From assembly GCF_900115695.1 (NCBI RefSeq), contig NZ_FOXK01000004.1, positions 62,001 to 126,000 on the forward strand: 64,000 bases of DNA. The letters run 5' to 3'. This document shows positions 28,082-40,100 of the stretch, piece after piece. The stretch's first letter is position 1, and each line of letters begins with the position of its first letter. A model generated the notes under the pieces. That model was not told where the DNA came from and did no database searches. It was given only the letters and a program-made list of their open reading frames with translations. The translations under genes and the position numbers were made by a program. Origin of the DNA: Ectopseudomonas toyotomiensis (GTDB lineage: Bacteria; Pseudomonadota; Gammaproteobacteria; Pseudomonadales; Pseudomonadaceae).

Positions 28082-29566
28082 TTACTGCGCCAGGGCAAGC
28101 AGTCCGGCGTGCTGGACCAGCTCCAGCAGTGGCTGCGGGTACACGCCGATGATGAAGGCGAGCAGGGCGACCACCAGCAGCATGATGCCGCCGGCACGCT
28201 GGCCCCAGTCGAAGGGTGCATCGTGGCGATGCATGTTGGGTTCGCGCATGAATAGCGTGACCATCACCCGCAGGTAATAGAACACGCCGATGGCACTGCC
28301 CAGCACCATGGCGCCGAGCAGCCACCACAGTTGCGCTTCGACACCGGCGGCGATCACGTAGAACTTGCCGATGAAACCTGCGGTCAGCGGAATGCCGGCC
28401 AGCGACAGCATCATCACGGTGAGCACAGCGGTCAGGTACGGGCGGCGCCAGAACAGGCCACGGTATTCGTATAGCGCGTCGGCATCGCGGCCGCTGTAGG
28501 GCGTGGACATCAGGGTGATCACACCGAACGCACCCAGGCTGGTCAGCACGTAGGTGGCCAGGTACACGCCCACGGCTTCCACCGCCAGGCCCTTGCTGGC
28601 GATCAGCGCCACCAGCAGGTAACCGAAGTGGGCGATCGACGAGTAACCGAGCAGGCGTTTGAGGTTGTTCTGCAGCAGTGCCAGCAGGTTGCCGAACAGG
28701 ATCGAGGCAATGGCGATCAGGGTCAGCAGGTCGCTCAACCAGCCGCCGCTCATGGCCGGAGATATCTGGTACAGGCGCAGCAGCACGGCGAATACCGCCA
28801 CCTTGCTGGCAGTGGCCAGGAAGGCTGCGACTGGCGCAGGGGCACCTTCGTAGACGTCCGGCGTCCACAGATGGAAGGGTACCAGCGACAGCTTGAAGGC
28901 CAGACCGATCAGCATCATGCCGATGCCGATCTGCACCAGTTGACTGCTCTCGCGCGCCAGGCTGACGCCGATATCGGCGAAGGCCAGGTTGCCGGATTCG
29001 GCATACAACAATGCCATGCCGAACAACAGGAAGGCGCTGCCTGCCGCCGACAGCACCATGTACTTGATGCCGGCCTCCAGCGAGCGCTTGTTGAAGAAGG
29101 CATAGGCGATCATGCCGTAGGTCGGCACCGACAGCAGTTCCAGACCGATGAACAGGCCTGCCAGATGCTGGGCGCTGACCAGCACCAGGCCGCCCGCGGC
29201 GGAGAGCAGCACCAGCAGGTACAGCTCCTCGCGGTTGCCCGGGTAGCCCTTGCCCGATGCACCGCCCAGGTAGGCATGTATCAGCGTGACGCAGGCCAGG
29301 CTGGCGGCCAGCACCAGCGCCATGTAGTAGCACGCGAAGGTGTCGATCAGCAGCAGCGGGGTGACTTCCAGCGGCGTCACTTCCAGTGCCGGAATCAACG
29401 ACAGCAGCGCCAGGTTCAGGCCCACCACCGAGAGGATGAAGGTCAGGGCGTGATTGCGCTTGGCGGCGATGGCCAGCATCACCACCACGGCGGTGAGGCT
29501 GGTCACCAGTAGCGGCAGCAGGGCGATCAGGTGTTGCAGGGTAAATTCGACAGCGTGATGTTCCAT
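28082..29566 (-). CDS. nuoN: NADH-quinone oxidoreductase subunit N
   Basis: A 494-residue complex I membrane subunit, one of three antiporter-like proton channels, with about 14 helices. Family blocks include [14 protein letters not shown] with the TM5 channel region, [28 protein letters not shown] with the key Lys and the discontinuous-helix loop, and [17 protein letters not shown]. It is the last gene of the operon, 19 bases after nuoM, and ends at a terminator. The first eight residues (MEHHAVEF) are slightly longer than some relatives; an internal start is not supported by a better binding site. Confidence 0.96.
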   Translation of the reverse strand: MEHHAVEFTLQHLIALLPLLVTSLTAVVVMLAIAAKRNHALTFILSVVGLNLALLSLIPALEVTPLEVTPLLLIDTFACYYMALVLAASLACVTLIHAYLGGASGKGYPGNREELYLLVLLSAAGGLVLVSAQHLAGLFIGLELLSVPTYGMIAYAFFNKRSLEAGIKYMVLSAAGSAFLLFGMALLYAESGNLAFADIGVSLARESSQLVQIGIGMMLIGLAFKLSLVPFHLWTPDVYEGAPAPVAAFLATASKVAVFAVLLRLYQISPAMSGGWLSDLLTLIAIASILFGNLLALLQNNLKRLLGYSSIAHFGYLLVALIASKGLAVEAVGVYLATYVLTSLGAFGVITLMSTPYSGRDADALYEYRGLFWRRPYLTAVLTVMMLSLAGIPLTAGFIGKFYVIAAGVEAQLWWLLGAMVLGSAIGVFYYLRVMVTLFMREPNMHRHDAPFDWGQRAGGIMLLVVALLAFIIGVYPQPLLELVQHAGLLALAQ

Positions 29567-29585
29567 GAGTCTCTAATCCTTACCC

Positions 29586-31115
29586 TTACCGGCCCGAGGC
29601 GAGTTGATCGAGGGCGCCAGCCATCCACTGCTGCACGCCATGCATGCTGGCAGCGGAGGTGTCGAGCACCGGTTGCGGGTAAACGCCAAGCAGAATCAGC
29701 AGTACGCCGAGGCCGAGTACCATGGCCAGCTCGCGGGCTTTAAGGCCCGGCAGCGGCGCCTCCTGTTGCACCGGGCCGAAGTAGGCGCGGTGGATCATCG
29801 CCAGGGCGTACACCGAGCCGAGCACCAGGCCGGTGGCGGCCAGCACCACGACCCAGGGCGCGCTGGGGAAGCTGCCGATCAGGATGAGGAATTCACCGAC
29901 GAAGTTGCCGGTGCCCGGCAGGCCCAGCGCGGCAGCGGCGAAGAACAGGCTGATGGCCGGCAGCCACGGCATGCGCGCCCAGATGCCGCCCATCTGGCGC
30001 AGGTCACGGGTATGCACGCGCTCGTAGAGCTGGCCGCAGAGGATGAACAACGCCGCGGCGGACAGACCGTGGGCGACCATCTGCACCACCGCGCCCTGCA
30101 GGGCGATCTGGCTGCCGGAGTAGATGGCGATCAGCACGAAGCCCATGTGCGAGACGCTGGAGTAGGCCACCAGGCGCTTGATGTCGGTCTGCGCGAACGA
30201 CAGCAGGGCGCCATAGATGATGGCGAACACGCCGAGCCACTGGGCGATCGGTGCGAACTCGGCCGAGGCGTTGGGGAACAGCGGCAGGGCGAAACGCAGC
30301 AGGCCGTAGGCGGCGGTCTTCAGCAGGATGCCGGCCAGATCCACGGAACCTGCGGTCGGCGCCTGGGCGTGGGCGTCCGGCAGCCAGGAGTGTACCGGCA
30401 CCACCGGGAATTTCACCGCGAAGGCGACGAAGAAACCGAGCATCAGCAGGTACTCGGTGCTCGGCGCCAGCTCGGTCTTCAGCAGGTCGGCGTAGTTGAA
30501 GGTCAGCACGCCGGTCTGGTTGAAGTGCACGAACACCAGGGCCAGGATCGACACCAGCATGATCAGACCGCTGGCCTGGGTGAAGATGAAGAACTTGGTG
30601 GCGGCGGTGATGCGGGTACGGCCGTCGCTGCCGCTGTGACCCCACAGCGCGATGAGAAAATACATCGGCACCAGCATCATTTCCCAGAAGAAGAAGAACA
30701 GGAACAGATCGACGGCGAGGAACACACCGACCACGCCACCGAGAATCCACATCAGGTTGAGGTGGAAGAAACCGACACGGTTCTGGATCTCGTTCCACGA
30801 GCACAGCACCGACAGCACGCCGAGCAGACCGGTAAGCACCACCATCAGCACCGACAGGCCATCCATCGCCAAGTGGATGGTGATGCCCAGGCGCGGAATC
30901 CAGTCGATGACGAACTCGTGGGCCCAGCGCGGGCCGCCGCCAGGAGCGGGTGCCAGGGTGAAATCACCGCTGGCCCACAGCCACAGGCCGAGGCCGAACA
31001 GCAGGCCCATGGTGAGCAGGGCGATCCAGCGCGGCAGGACGTGGCCGAAGCGCTCGCCTTGCCAGCACAGCAGGCCGCCGATGAAGGGAATCAGGATTAG
31101 CCAGGGCAGAATCAT
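29586..31115 (-). CDS. nuoM: NADH-quinone oxidoreductase subunit M
   Basis: A 509-residue antiporter-like subunit of complex I with about 14 helices. Visible conserved regions are FFFFWEMMLVPMYFLIALWG with the TM5 Glu, AFAVKFPVVPVHSWLPDAHAQAPTAGSVDLAGILLK with the channel Lys, and LVAYSSVSHMGFVLIAIYSG. Length matches E. coli NuoM (509). It lies between nuoL (15-base gap) and nuoN (19-base gap) on the same transcript. Confidence 0.97.
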   Translation of the reverse strand: MILPWLILIPFIGGLLCWQGERFGHVLPRWIALLTMGLLFGLGLWLWASGDFTLAPAPGGGPRWAHEFVIDWIPRLGITIHLAMDGLSVLMVVLTGLLGVLSVLCSWNEIQNRVGFFHLNLMWILGGVVGVFLAVDLFLFFFFWEMMLVPMYFLIALWGHSGSDGRTRITAATKFFIFTQASGLIMLVSILALVFVHFNQTGVLTFNYADLLKTELAPSTEYLLMLGFFVAFAVKFPVVPVHSWLPDAHAQAPTAGSVDLAGILLKTAAYGLLRFALPLFPNASAEFAPIAQWLGVFAIIYGALLSFAQTDIKRLVAYSSVSHMGFVLIAIYSGSQIALQGAVVQMVAHGLSAAALFILCGQLYERVHTRDLRQMGGIWARMPWLPAISLFFAAAALGLPGTGNFVGEFLILIGSFPSAPWVVVLAATGLVLGSVYALAMIHRAYFGPVQQEAPLPGLKARELAMVLGLGVLLILLGVYPQPVLDTSAASMHGVQQWMAGALDQLASGR

Positions 31116-31130
31116 GACAGGCTGTTTTCC

Positions 31131-32981
31131 TTAACTCAGAAAGAGGATGGCGGCGAGCACCAGTACGGCGCCCCCGGCGATCGAAGCGGCGTACCAGCGC
31201 ACCTGGCCGTTCTCGCTGCGCACCAAGGTAGCGTTGCCACCGCGTGCGAGCAGTGGAATCAGGCCGATACCGCGGTCGATGGGGTCGCGGCGCAGCAGAT
31301 GGCAGAGCGCAAGGTAAGGGCGCACGAACAGCTTGTCGTAGAGCCAGTCGAAGCCCCAGGCGGCGAACCACAGGGCGCTCAGCAGGCGGCCCGGTGCGCT
31401 CTGCGCCACGGTGGAGGCGACGCGGCGCCGGCCGAGGAAGAGCAGGGCGGCGATGACGATACCGCTCACGGCGATCAGCCCCGACAGCAGTTCCAGGCTG
31501 TGCTTGGCCTCGCCACCGGCATGGCCGGCGCTTTCCGGCAGCACACCGGCCAGCGGCGGGGTGATCCAGGCACCGATGAAAGTGGACAGCACGATTAGCA
31601 CGATCAGCGGCAGGTTGTGGGCGATGCCATGACCGGCGTGCGCCTCGGTCTTCGGCTCGCCGTGGAAGGCGATGAAGGTCAGGCGGAAGGTGTAGATCGA
31701 GGTCAGGAAGGCACCGACCAGGCCGGCGTAGAGCAGCTCGCTGTGGCCGCTGGCGAAGGCTTCCCAGAGGATTTCGTCCTTGGAGTAGAAACCAGCGGTC
31801 AGCAGCGGCAGGGCAGCCAGTGCCGCGCCACCGACGACGAAGCTGGCGTAGGCCAGCGGCAGCTTCCTCCACAGGCCGCCCATCCTGAAGATGTTCTGCT
31901 CGTGGTGGCAGGCGTGAATCACTGCACCGGAGGCGAGGAACAGCAGGGCCTTGAAGAAGGCGTGGGTCATCAGGTGGAAGATCGCCGCATCCCAGGCACC
32001 AACGCCCAGGGCGAGGAACATGTAGCCGATCTGGCTCATGGTCGAGTAGGCGAGGATGCGCTTGATGTCGGTCTGCACCAGTGCGGCGAAACCGGCCAGT
32101 ACCAGGGTCACGCCACCGACGATGCCGACCAGTTCGAGAATCTCCGGGGTCAGCAGGAACAGGCCATGGGTACGGGCGATCAGGTAGACGCCAGCGGTGA
32201 CCATGGTCGCCGCGTGGATCAGCGCCGACACCGGGGTCGGGCCGGCCATGGCGTCGGCCAGCCAGGTCTGCAGCGGCAACTGGGCGGACTTGCCCACCGC
32301 GCCGCCCAGCAGCATCAGCGTGGCAAGCCACAGCCAGGCGTCACCGGCCACGTATTGCTGCGGTGCCAGCACCATCAGCTCCTGAATGTTCAGGGTGCCG
32401 AGGTTGATGAACAGCAGGAACATACCGATCATCAGGAACACGTCGCCGACGCGGGTGACGATGAACGCCTTGAGCGCCGCGTTACCGTTGGGCACGTGCT
32501 TGTAGTAGAAGCCGATCAAGAGGTACGAGCACAGGCCCACGCCTTCCCAGCCGAAGAACAGCACCAGCAGGTTGTCGCCGAGAACCAGCAGCAACATGCT
32601 GAAGATGAACAGATTGGTGTAGGCAAAGAAGCGCGAATAGCCTTCCTCGCCGCGCATGTACCAACTGGCGAACAGGTGAATGAGGAAGCCCACGCCGGTG
32701 ACCACGCCGAGCATGGTCACCGACAGGCCGTCCAGATGCAGGGTGAAGCTCGGCGCCAGGCCTTCGACGCTCATCCACTGCCATAGGGTCAGGCTGTAGG
32801 CGCTGCCGGCCGGCGGGTTGCCGAGGAAAGCCGCGATGACCCAGGCGGCGCTGGCCGCCGCCAGGCCGATGGAGCCGACGCCGATCAGCGCGCTGGTGTT
32901 TTCCGAGAGGCGTCCGCGCGAGAAGGCCAGCAGCAGCCAGCCGAGTAGCGGGAAGAATAGAGTCAGGGCTAGAAGGTTCAT
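31131..32981 (-). CDS. nuoL: NADH-quinone oxidoreductase subunit L
   Basis: A 616-residue subunit, the distal proton channel of complex I, with about 16 helices and the long lateral helix towards the C-terminus. Blocks: [19 protein letters not shown] with the TM5 Glu, [41 protein letters not shown] with the channel Lys, and [28 protein letters not shown]. Length is that of E. coli NuoL (613). It overlaps nuoK by four bases. Confidence 0.97.
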   Translation of the reverse strand: MNLLALTLFFPLLGWLLLAFSRGRLSENTSALIGVGSIGLAAASAAWVIAAFLGNPPAGSAYSLTLWQWMSVEGLAPSFTLHLDGLSVTMLGVVTGVGFLIHLFASWYMRGEEGYSRFFAYTNLFIFSMLLLVLGDNLLVLFFGWEGVGLCSYLLIGFYYKHVPNGNAALKAFIVTRVGDVFLMIGMFLLFINLGTLNIQELMVLAPQQYVAGDAWLWLATLMLLGGAVGKSAQLPLQTWLADAMAGPTPVSALIHAATMVTAGVYLIARTHGLFLLTPEILELVGIVGGVTLVLAGFAALVQTDIKRILAYSTMSQIGYMFLALGVGAWDAAIFHLMTHAFFKALLFLASGAVIHACHHEQNIFRMGGLWRKLPLAYASFVVGGAALAALPLLTAGFYSKDEILWEAFASGHSELLYAGLVGAFLTSIYTFRLTFIAFHGEPKTEAHAGHGIAHNLPLIVLIVLSTFIGAWITPPLAGVLPESAGHAGGEAKHSLELLSGLIAVSGIVIAALLFLGRRRVASTVAQSAPGRLLSALWFAAWGFDWLYDKLFVRPYLALCHLLRRDPIDRGIGLIPLLARGGNATLVRSENGQVRWYAASIAGGAVLVLAAILFLS

Positions 32982-33286
32982 CCGCGCATCTCGCTGGCAG
33001 CGTCGATATCCAGAGTGTTGAAGCGGCGATACAGCTGCAGCAGGATCGCCAGGCCGATGCTGGCCTCAGCGGCTGCCAGGGTAATCACCAGAATGAACAT
33101 CACCTGGCCGTCAGCCGCGCCCCAGCGGGCGCCGGCGACGACGAAGGCCAGCGCAGCGGCGTTCATCATCACTTCCAGGCTCATCAGAATGAACAGGATG
33201 TTGCGCCGCACCATCAGGCCGACCAGGCCGATACAGAACAGCACGCCGGCCAGGGCCAGGCCGTGCTCCAGAGGTATGCCGGTCAT
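32978..33286 (-). CDS. nuoK: NADH-quinone oxidoreductase subunit K
   Basis: A 102-residue, three-helix membrane subunit (ND4L equivalent). The two membrane glutamates of the family are visible: [16 protein letters not shown] and [15 protein letters not shown]. The length is standard (about 100). It overlaps both neighbours, nuoJ and nuoL, by four bases, so J-K-L are translationally coupled. Confidence 0.97.
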   Translation of the reverse strand: MTGIPLEHGLALAGVLFCIGLVGLMVRRNILFILMSLEVMMNAAALAFVVAGARWGAADGQVMFILVITLAAAEASIGLAILLQLYRRFNTLDIDAASEMRG

Positions 33287-33792
33287 ACGGTGGGCTCCTT
33301 GGCGTCATGGCGGCCCAGGTGGTAGGCAGCGACCAGTGCGGCGAGCAGCAGCATGGAGGCCAGCTCTACGGCTAGCAGGTAGGGGCCGAACAGGCTGATA
33401 CCGACGGCCTTGGCTTCCACTGTGGTGTGGCCGATATGAGCGTCGCTGACGTGGTTCAGCAGCACATAGAGCAGCTGGCCGAGCAGCAGGGCGCTGAGAA
33501 TCGCCGGGCCGACCCAGATGCCAGGCGTCAGCCACCGGCGCTCCTGGTCGGCGGCAGCCGGGCCAAGGTTGAGCATCATCACCACGAAGACGAACAGCAC
33601 CATGATGGCGCCGGCATAGACGATGATTTCCAGCGCGCCGGCAAAGGGCGCACCGAGGGCAAAGAACACCATCGACACCGCTAGCAGCGAGACGATGAGG
33701 TAGAGCAGGGCATGCACCGGGTTGGTGTTGGTGACCACCCCGACCGTTGCTGCCACCGCCACACCGGCGGCGAAGTAAAACGCGAATTCCAT
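33283..33792 (-). CDS. nuoJ: NADH-quinone oxidoreductase subunit J
   Basis: A 169-residue membrane subunit (ND6 equivalent) with five helices. The characteristic [25 protein letters not shown] segment, whose TM3 pi-bulge takes part in coupling, is intact. It starts [20 protein letters not shown], as in relatives. It is nine bases downstream of nuoI and overlaps nuoK. Confidence 0.96.
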   Translation of the reverse strand: MEFAFYFAAGVAVAATVGVVTNTNPVHALLYLIVSLLAVSMVFFALGAPFAGALEIIVYAGAIMVLFVFVVMMLNLGPAAADQERRWLTPGIWVGPAILSALLLGQLLYVLLNHVSDAHIGHTTVEAKAVGISLFGPYLLAVELASMLLLAALVAAYHLGRHDAKEPTV

Positions 33793-33801
33793 CAGAAACT
33801 C

Positions 33802-34350
33802 CTAAGGCAGCAGGCTCTTCACGTTGATCGGCTCGGCCTCGTTCTGCGCGGCGCCCTTGGGCTTGCCGGCGATGGCCATACCGGCAACGCGGTAGAAGTT
33901 GTAGTCCGGGTTCTTGCCGGGGCCGCTGATCAGCAGGTCTTCCTTCTCGTACACCAGATCCTGGCGCTTGAACTCGCCCATCTCGAAATCCGGGGTGAGC
34001 TGGATCGCGGTGGTCGGGCAGGCTTCCTCGCACAGACCGCAGAAGATGCAGCGCGAGAAGTTGATGCGGAAGAACTCTGGGTACCAACGACCGTCGTCGG
34101 TTTCCGCCTTCTGCAGCGAGATGCAGCCCACCGGGCAGGCCACGGCGCACAGGTTGCAGGCTACGCAGCGTTCCTCGCCGTCGGGGTCGCGGGTCAGGAC
34201 GATGCGGCCACGGTAGCGCGGCGGCAGGTAGACCGGCTCTTCCGGGTATTGCAGGGTGTCGCGCTTGCGAAAGCCATGGCTGAACACCATGACCAGGCTG
34301 CGCAGTTGGGTGCCGGTACCGACCAGCACGTCCCAGATGTATTTGAACAT
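33802..34350 (-). CDS. nuoI: NADH-quinone oxidoreductase subunit I
   Basis: A 182-residue ferredoxin-like subunit carrying clusters N6a and N6b on the arm near the quinone site. The two cysteine sets are complete: Cys62, 65, 68, 72 ([11 protein letters not shown]) and Cys101, 104, 107, 111 ([11 protein letters not shown]). I start at the ATG at 34348-34350, behind TAGGAG, giving [15 protein letters not shown] as in P. aeruginosa. A longer in-frame version begins inside the upstream repeat and is rejected. A 154-bp palindromic element separates it from nuoH, the largest gap in the operon. Confidence 0.97.
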   Translation of the reverse strand: MFKYIWDVLVGTGTQLRSLVMVFSHGFRKRDTLQYPEEPVYLPPRYRGRIVLTRDPDGEERCVACNLCAVACPVGCISLQKAETDDGRWYPEFFRINFSRCIFCGLCEEACPTTAIQLTPDFEMGEFKRQDLVYEKEDLLISGPGKNPDYNFYRVAGMAIAGKPKGAAQNEAEPINVKSLLP

Positions 34351-34360
34351 TCTCATCTCT

Positions 34361-34504
34361 CCTACGAGGAAATCTACAAATTGCTGCACTCGGTCATGCT
34401 GCGTTGAAGTCCACCTCAAAATGCTCATGTACTACTCGTACACTCCGCTTTTTCGGCGAACTTCGCCTTGCCTGACCTTCGTTCGCTGCTTTGTAAATCT
34501 CCTC
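34361..34504. repeat. Palindromic intergenic element between nuoI and nuoH (MITE-like)
   Basis: The ends are inverted copies: GAGGAAATCTACAAATTGC on the left, and GAGGAGATTTACAAAGC as the reverse complement of the right end. The middle is also dyad-like (AAAATGCTCATGTAC facing GTACACTCCGCTTTT around TACTC). It could fold as one long imperfect hairpin. Only short spurious frames cross it. It interrupts an operon whose other gaps are at most about 60 bases. Confidence 0.65.
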
Positions 34505-35497
34505 TTACTGGGCCGTGGCCAGCACGACGGCGCCGGTCACCAGCAGGTTGATCAGGGTCAGCGGCAGGCAGAACTTCCAGCTGAAGGCCATGACCTGGTC
34601 ATAGCGCGGGCGTGGGATGGACGCGCGCAGCAGAATGAAGATCATGATGAAGAAGGCCGTTTTCAGCGCGAACCAGAAGAACGGAATCTGCGGCAGGATG
34701 CCGAACGGGCCGTGCCAGCCACCGAAGAACAGCGTTACCAGCAAGGCCGACACGGTGACGATGGCGACGTACTCGCCGACGAAGAACATGCCCCATTTCA
34801 TCCCGGCGTATTCGATGTGGTAACCATCGGCCAGCTCCTGCTCGGCTTCCGGCTGGTCGAACGGGTGACGGTGGGTCACCGCGACGGCAGCGATGAAGAA
34901 GGTACAGAAGCCGAAGAACTGCGGAATGATGAACCACAGGTTCTGCGCCTGGTAATCGACGATGTCGCGCATGTTGAACGAGCCGACCTGTGCCACCACG
35001 CCCATCAGCGCCAGGGCCAGGAACACCTCGTAGGAGATGGTCTGGGCCGAGGCGCGCAGGCTGCCGAGCAGGGCGAACTTGTTGTTGCTCGACCAGCCGG
35101 CGAACAGCACGGCATAGACCGACAAACCCGCCATGGCGAAGAAGAACAGGATGCCGATGTTCAGATCCGCCACGCCCCAGGTCGGGGTAATGGGGATGAT
35201 GGCGAAGGCCATCAGCATCGCCGCGAAGGCGATCATCGGTGCCAGGATGAAGATGAACCTGTCGGCGAACGGCGGCGTCCAGTCCTCCTTGAAGAACATC
35301 TTGATCATGTCGGCGGCGATCTGGAACATGCCGAACGGCCCCACACGGTTGGGGCCGTAGCGATCCTGCCACCAACCGAGCAGACGCCGCTCGACGAAGC
35401 TCAGCAGCGCGCCGCAGACCACCACCACCAGCAAGATGACGATGGCCTTGAGTACCGCGATGACGATCTCGATTAGTTCGGGCGTCAACCAGCTCAT
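34505..35497 (-). CDS. nuoH: NADH-quinone oxidoreductase subunit H
   Basis: A 330-residue subunit (ND1 equivalent) with eight helices forming the quinone-entry chamber. Conserved pieces: [38 protein letters not shown] and, on the cytoplasmic loop, the acidic [26 protein letters not shown]. The C-terminal [24 protein letters not shown] is typical. It overlaps the 3' end of nuoG by four bases, and is followed by the inserted palindromic element before nuoI. Confidence 0.97.
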   Translation of the reverse strand: MSWLTPELIEIVIAVLKAIVILLVVVVCGALLSFVERRLLGWWQDRYGPNRVGPFGMFQIAADMIKMFFKEDWTPPFADRFIFILAPMIAFAAMLMAFAIIPITPTWGVADLNIGILFFFAMAGLSVYAVLFAGWSSNNKFALLGSLRASAQTISYEVFLALALMGVVAQVGSFNMRDIVDYQAQNLWFIIPQFFGFCTFFIAAVAVTHRHPFDQPEAEQELADGYHIEYAGMKWGMFFVGEYVAIVTVSALLVTLFFGGWHGPFGILPQIPFFWFALKTAFFIMIFILLRASIPRPRYDQVMAFSWKFCLPLTLINLLVTGAVVLATAQ

Positions 35498-38202
35498 TGC
35501 GCGGCCTCCTGCAGCATGGTCACGCTGGCGCCTGTGACCGCTGCCGGAATGCCCGGCAAGCCAACCGGCAGGCCGACCAGACCGACGGCCAGGTCATCAC
35601 GCACCTGCAGCGGCAGGCGCAGCGCCTGGCCGTTGATGCGCACGGCCAGCAGCGCACCGTCGTTCACGCCCAGGCGAGCCGCTTCCTCGCGGGCCAGGGC
35701 CACGTAGGGCTCGGGCATGCGCTCCTGGATCGGTTTGGCGCGCGCGGAGTTTTCCTCGCTGCCGAACAGGTGGTGCAGCGGCGCCACCTGCCAGGTGCCG
35801 GCTGCCGGGTTGAACGCAGCGTTGACGGCGAACCAGGGCAGGGCGTTACCGGCGGCTTCGAGCAGGCGCACGCCGGGGTCGCCGGCGCGTAGATGGCCGC
35901 CGACCTCGTCCTGGAACTTGTTCCAGGCCTGCGGCGAGTTCCAGCCCGGCGACCAGGCGAAGGGAATCTGCTGCCGGTCTTCCTTGCTGCCGGCATAGCC
36001 TTCCATGGAGAAGGCGAAGGCAGTGTCCTGATCCTGCGGCTGACGCGGCTCGTGCACGCTGATGTTGGCGCGCATGGCGGTGCGCCCACTGTAGCGGTGT
36101 GGCTCGCGGGCGAGCTTGAGTCCCTTGATACGGAACGAGGCGCTCGGCGCGGCGTCCTTGATGCCGGCCAACAGCGGATTGCTGGCGGCGCAGGCCTCGG
36201 TGACCTGATCCAGCTGCGTCCAGTCCAAGGCCTTGCCTTGCAGGGTGCTGTGCAGCGCGTGCAGCCAGCGCCAGCCTTCACGGATCAGGATGCCGGCGTC
36301 GTAGTAGCTCGGCTCATAAACCTGGAAGAAGCGTTGGGCGCGACCTTCGAGGCTGACCAGGGTGCCGTCGCCTTCGGCGAAGGAGGCCACCGGTAGCAGC
36401 AGGTGGACGCGTTCGCTGGTGGCGGTACGCTGGTGATCGGCGACGATCACCACCTGCGCGGCGCTGAGCGCGGCATCGACCTTGGCGGTCTCGGCGCGGC
36501 GGTACAGGTCGTTTTCCAGCACGATCACGGCATCGGCCTGGCCGTTGCTCAGCGCATCGAGCGCGGCATCGACGGACTCGCCACCCAGCAGTGCCATGCC
36601 CAGGCTGTTTGCTTCCGGTACCACCAGGCTCAGCGAGCCATTCTTCTCACGGTTCTTCAGCGCGCTGGCGATATTGGCGGCGGCTTCGATCAGGGCTTTG
36701 TCGCCAAGCGAGGCGCCGGAAACGATCAGCGGGCGTTGGGCTGCCAGCAGGGCGTCGGCGATGCGCTTTACCAGCGCTTGCGCCTCGGCTTCCAGGCCGT
36801 CGACCGCCGGTGCGCTCGGGTCGATGGCGTGAGCCACGGCGAAACCGATGCGAGCCAGATCAGCAGGGGCAGCGTGCACACTTTCGGCGGCCACGTCGTC
36901 CAGGCGGGTTTCCGTGACACTGGCGATAAACAGCGGGTGACGAGCATGCTGCGCAACGTTCTGCACGGCGGCCATGTGCCAGTCCTGAATGCGCGCACCG
37001 GCAGCGATCTCGGTGGCCTTGCCCTTGACCGCCTGGCGCAGGGCCAGGGCCATGCGTGCGGCGGTCTGGGTCAGGTCTTCGCCGAGGACGAAGATGGCGT
37101 CGTGCAGCTCGACATCGCGCAGGGTCGGCGTTGGCAGCGGGCCGTTTTGCAGGATGTCGCGGATCAGGCGGATGTTCTCCAGCTCGCCCGCAGCGATACC
37201 ACTGTAGTAGTTGTCGGCACCCACCAGTTCGCGCAGGGCGAAGTTGGATTCCAGGCTGGCACGCGGCGAGCCAATGCCGATCACGCGCTTGCCCTTGAGC
37301 AGCTCGGCGGCCTTGTCCAGCGCGGCATCGATGCCGATGGCCTGGCCAGCCAGCAGCGGCTGACGTGGGCGATCCGCGTTGTTGACATAGCCATAGCCGA
37401 AGCGGCCACGGTCGCATAGGAAGTACTGGTTCACCGAGCCGTTGAAGCGGTTCTCGATACGGCGCAGCTCGCCGTAGCGTTCACCGGGGCTGATGTTGCA
37501 GCCGCTGGAGCAGCCGTGGCAGATGCTCGGGGCGAACTGCATGTCCCACTTGCGGTTGTAGCGTTCGGAGTGGGTCTTGTCGGTGAATACGCCTGTCGGG
37601 CAGACCTCGACCAGATTGCCGGAGAACTCGCTTTCCAGCGTGCCGTCCTCGACACGGCCGAAGTACACGTTGTCGTGCGCGCCGTAGACGCCGAGGTCGG
37701 TGCCGCCAGCGTAATCCTTGTAGTAGCGCACACAGCGGTAGCAGGCGATGCAGCGGTTCATCTCGTGGGCGATGAAGGGGCCGAGTTCCTGGTTTTGGTG
37801 GGTACGCTTGGTGAAGCGATAACGACGGGCGTTGTGCCCGGTCATCACCGTCATGTCCTGCAGGTGGCAGTGACCGCCTTCCTCGCACACCGGGCAGTCG
37901 TGCGGGTGGTTGGTCATCAGCCATTCGACGACGCTGGCGCGGAACGCCTTGGACTCCTCGTCGTCGATGCTGATCCAGGTGTTGTCGGTGGCAGGCGTCA
38001 TGCAGGACATGACGATACGACCACGGGTGTCGTTCTCGTCGTTGTACTGCTTGACCGCGCACTGCCGGCACGCCCCGACGCTGCCAAGCGCCGGGTGCCA
38101 GCAGAAGTAGGGGATATCGAGTCCGAGGGACAGGCAGGCCTGCAGGAGGTTGTCTGCACCATCGACTTCGAAATCTTTGCCGTCTACGTGGATAGTGGCC
38201 AT
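35494..38202 (-). CDS. nuoG: NADH-quinone oxidoreductase subunit G
   Basis: A 902-residue iron-sulfur subunit of the peripheral arm, related to molybdopterin oxidoreductases. The N-terminal [2Fe-2S] ligands are Cys34, 45, 48 and 67 ([15 protein letters not shown]...MSC). The His-ligated [4Fe-4S] is in [12 protein letters not shown], the next in CIACYRC, and cluster N7 in [18 protein letters not shown]. The large C-terminal part has the inactive molybdopterin-like fold. Length fits the gamma-proteobacterial form (about 905). The gap to nuoF is 58 bases. Confidence 0.96.
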   Translation of the reverse strand: MATIHVDGKDFEVDGADNLLQACLSLGLDIPYFCWHPALGSVGACRQCAVKQYNDENDTRGRIVMSCMTPATDNTWISIDDEESKAFRASVVEWLMTNHPHDCPVCEEGGHCHLQDMTVMTGHNARRYRFTKRTHQNQELGPFIAHEMNRCIACYRCVRYYKDYAGGTDLGVYGAHDNVYFGRVEDGTLESEFSGNLVEVCPTGVFTDKTHSERYNRKWDMQFAPSICHGCSSGCNISPGERYGELRRIENRFNGSVNQYFLCDRGRFGYGYVNNADRPRQPLLAGQAIGIDAALDKAAELLKGKRVIGIGSPRASLESNFALRELVGADNYYSGIAAGELENIRLIRDILQNGPLPTPTLRDVELHDAIFVLGEDLTQTAARMALALRQAVKGKATEIAAGARIQDWHMAAVQNVAQHARHPLFIASVTETRLDDVAAESVHAAPADLARIGFAVAHAIDPSAPAVDGLEAEAQALVKRIADALLAAQRPLIVSGASLGDKALIEAAANIASALKNREKNGSLSLVVPEANSLGMALLGGESVDAALDALSNGQADAVIVLENDLYRRAETAKVDAALSAAQVVIVADHQRTATSERVHLLLPVASFAEGDGTLVSLEGRAQRFFQVYEPSYYDAGILIREGWRWLHALHSTLQGKALDWTQLDQVTEACAASNPLLAGIKDAAPSASFRIKGLKLAREPHRYSGRTAMRANISVHEPRQPQDQDTAFAFSMEGYAGSKEDRQQIPFAWSPGWNSPQAWNKFQDEVGGHLRAGDPGVRLLEAAGNALPWFAVNAAFNPAAGTWQVAPLHHLFGSEENSARAKPIQERMPEPYVALAREEAARLGVNDGALLAVRINGQALRLPLQVRDDLAVGLVGLPVGLPGIPAAVTGASVTMLQEAAQ

Positions 38203-38260
38203 TTCTTTGAGTCTTCGTTTACCCGCTGATTAAAGCGGCTGGCTAAGGGAATTCGTCTGT

Positions 38261-39607
38261 TCAGCTCGTACTTGCCGGCATGCGGGGCGTGGTCGCCACC
38301 TGGGCCACACCGGCCTCGAACTCTTCACGGAAATACTTGATCGCGCTGCCCAACGGCTCCACGGCACCCGGCGCGTGAGCACAGAAGGTCTTGCCCGGAC
38401 CGAGGAAGTTGACCAGGCCGAGCAGGGTGGCGATGTCCTCGCGGGTGCCTTCGCCACGCTCCAGGGCACGAAGGATCTTCACGCTCCAGGGCAGGCCGTC
38501 GCGGCAAGGCGTGCACCAGCCGCAGGACTCGCGGGCGAAGAACTCTTCCATGTTGCGCAGCAGCGAGACCATGTTGATCGAGTCGTCCACCGCCAGCGCC
38601 AGGCCGGTGCCCATGCGCGTGCCGACCTTGGCGATACCGCCGGCGTACATCTGCGCTTCGAGGTGCTCGGGCAGCAGGAATCCGGTGCCGGCGCCGCCGG
38701 GCTGCCAGCATTTGAGCTTGTAGCCATCGCGCATGCCGCCGGCGTAATCCTCGAACAGCTCGCGCGCCGTGACGCCGAACGGCAGTTCCCACAGGCCGGG
38801 GTTCTTCACCTTGCCGGAGAAGCCCATCAGCTTGGTGCCGTGGTCTTCGCTGCCCGGACGGGCGAGGCCCTTGTACCAGTCCACCCCCTGGCCGACGATG
38901 GCCGGCACGTTGCATAGGGTCTCGACGTTGTTGACGCAGGTGGGCTTGCCCCAGACGCCGACAGCAGCGGGGAAGGGCGGCTTGGCGCGCGGGTTGGCGC
39001 GGCGGCCTTCCAGCGAGTTGATCAGCGCGGTTTCCTCGCCGCAGATGTAGCGGCCGGCGCCGGTGTGCACGAACAGCTCGAAATCGAAGCCTGAGCCGAA
39101 GATATTCTTGCCCAGCAGGCCGGCGGCCTTGGCTTCCTCGATGGCGCGGTTGAGGTTGGCCGCGGCGTCGACGTACTCGCCACGCAGGAAGATGTAGCCG
39201 CGATAAGCCTTGAGCGCGCGCGCGGAGATCAGCATGCCTTCCACCAGCAGGTGGGGCAGCTGTTCCATCAGCATGCGGTCTTTCCAGGTGTTGGGCTCCA
39301 TTTCGTCCGCATTGCACAGCAGGTAGCGGATGTTCATGGATTCGTCGGCTGGCATCAGGCCCCATTTCACCCCCGTGGGGAAGCCTGCACCGCCGCGACC
39401 CTTGAGGCCGGATTCCTTGACGGTCTGCACGATGTCGGCCTGGGCCATTTCGGTCAGTGCCTTGCGTGCGGCCGCGTAGCCGTTCTTCTGCTGGTATTCC
39501 TGCAGCCATACCGGCTGGGCGTCGTCACGCAGGCGCCAGGTCAGCGGATGAGTTTCTTCACTGCGGGTAATGCGGTTGGCTGGGCCGATGGAGGTCAGGG
39601 TTTTCAT
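38261..39607 (-). CDS. nuoF: NADH-quinone oxidoreductase subunit F
   Basis: A 448-residue subunit holding FMN, the NADH site and cluster N3. The nucleotide-binding loop [18 protein letters not shown] is near residue 70, with [21 protein letters not shown] further on. The N3 ligands are in [12 protein letters not shown] near residues 356-367, with the last Cys in the FCAHA segment. Electrons from NADH enter here and pass to NuoE/NuoG. It overlaps nuoE by four bases (ATGA). Confidence 0.97.
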   Translation of the reverse strand: MKTLTSIGPANRITRSEETHPLTWRLRDDAQPVWLQEYQQKNGYAAARKALTEMAQADIVQTVKESGLKGRGGAGFPTGVKWGLMPADESMNIRYLLCNADEMEPNTWKDRMLMEQLPHLLVEGMLISARALKAYRGYIFLRGEYVDAAANLNRAIEEAKAAGLLGKNIFGSGFDFELFVHTGAGRYICGEETALINSLEGRRANPRAKPPFPAAVGVWGKPTCVNNVETLCNVPAIVGQGVDWYKGLARPGSEDHGTKLMGFSGKVKNPGLWELPFGVTARELFEDYAGGMRDGYKLKCWQPGGAGTGFLLPEHLEAQMYAGGIAKVGTRMGTGLALAVDDSINMVSLLRNMEEFFARESCGWCTPCRDGLPWSVKILRALERGEGTREDIATLLGLVNFLGPGKTFCAHAPGAVEPLGSAIKYFREEFEAGVAQVATTPRMPASTS

Positions 39608-40098
39608 TTGTAGGCCTCCAGCAGCTTGGCGACACCGTCAGGTTGAACATCGCCGAAGGTGTCGTCGTCGATCATCAGCGCCGGAGCCTTGTCGCAGTTG
39701 CCCAGGCAGCACACCGGCAGCAGGGTGAAACGCTCATCGCTGGTGGTCTGGCCAAGGCCGATGCCAAGTTGCTTCTGCATCTCACTGACCACCGACTCAT
39801 GGCCGCCGATGTAGCAGGTCATGCTGTCGCACACGCGAATCACGTGACGGCCGACTGGCTGGCGGAAGATCTGGCTATAGAAGGTGGCCACGCCCTCGAC
39901 GTCGCTGGCCGGAATGCCAAGGATCGCGCCGATGGCATCGGCGGCGCCGTCCGGCACCCAGCCGCGGGCTTTCTGCACGATCTTCAGCGCTTCGATGCTG
40001 GCCGCGCGCGGGTCTTCGTAGTGGTGCATCTCGTGCTCGATGGCCGAGCGCTCGGTTTCGCTGAGAACGAAACGGTCTGTCTGGATAAGCGTGTTCAT
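39604..40098 (-). CDS. nuoE: NADH-quinone oxidoreductase subunit E
   Basis: A 164-residue thioredoxin-like subunit with the [2Fe-2S] cluster N1a. Ligands are Cys90, Cys95, Cys131 and Cys135 (VCDSMTC and VCCLGNC), the family spacing. The ATG at 40096-40098 gives [17 protein letters not shown]; a much longer overlapping frame running into nuoCD is an artefact. It starts two bases after nuoCD ends. Confidence 0.96.
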   Translation of the reverse strand: MNTLIQTDRFVLSETERSAIEHEMHHYEDPRAASIEALKIVQKARGWVPDGAADAIGAILGIPASDVEGVATFYSQIFRQPVGRHVIRVCDSMTCYIGGHESVVSEMQKQLGIGLGQTTSDERFTLLPVCCLGNCDKAPALMIDDDTFGDVQPDGVAKLLEAYK

Positions 40099-40100
40099 GA

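Noticed and set aside
29604..31100. 498-codon plus-strand frame across nuoM
   Set aside because: Low-complexity Gln/Glu/His-rich translation mirroring nuoM; no start signal or domain.
34351..34428. Longer NuoI N-terminus
   Set aside because: The extension is encoded by the palindromic element and the ATG at 34350 has the good binding site and the family start.
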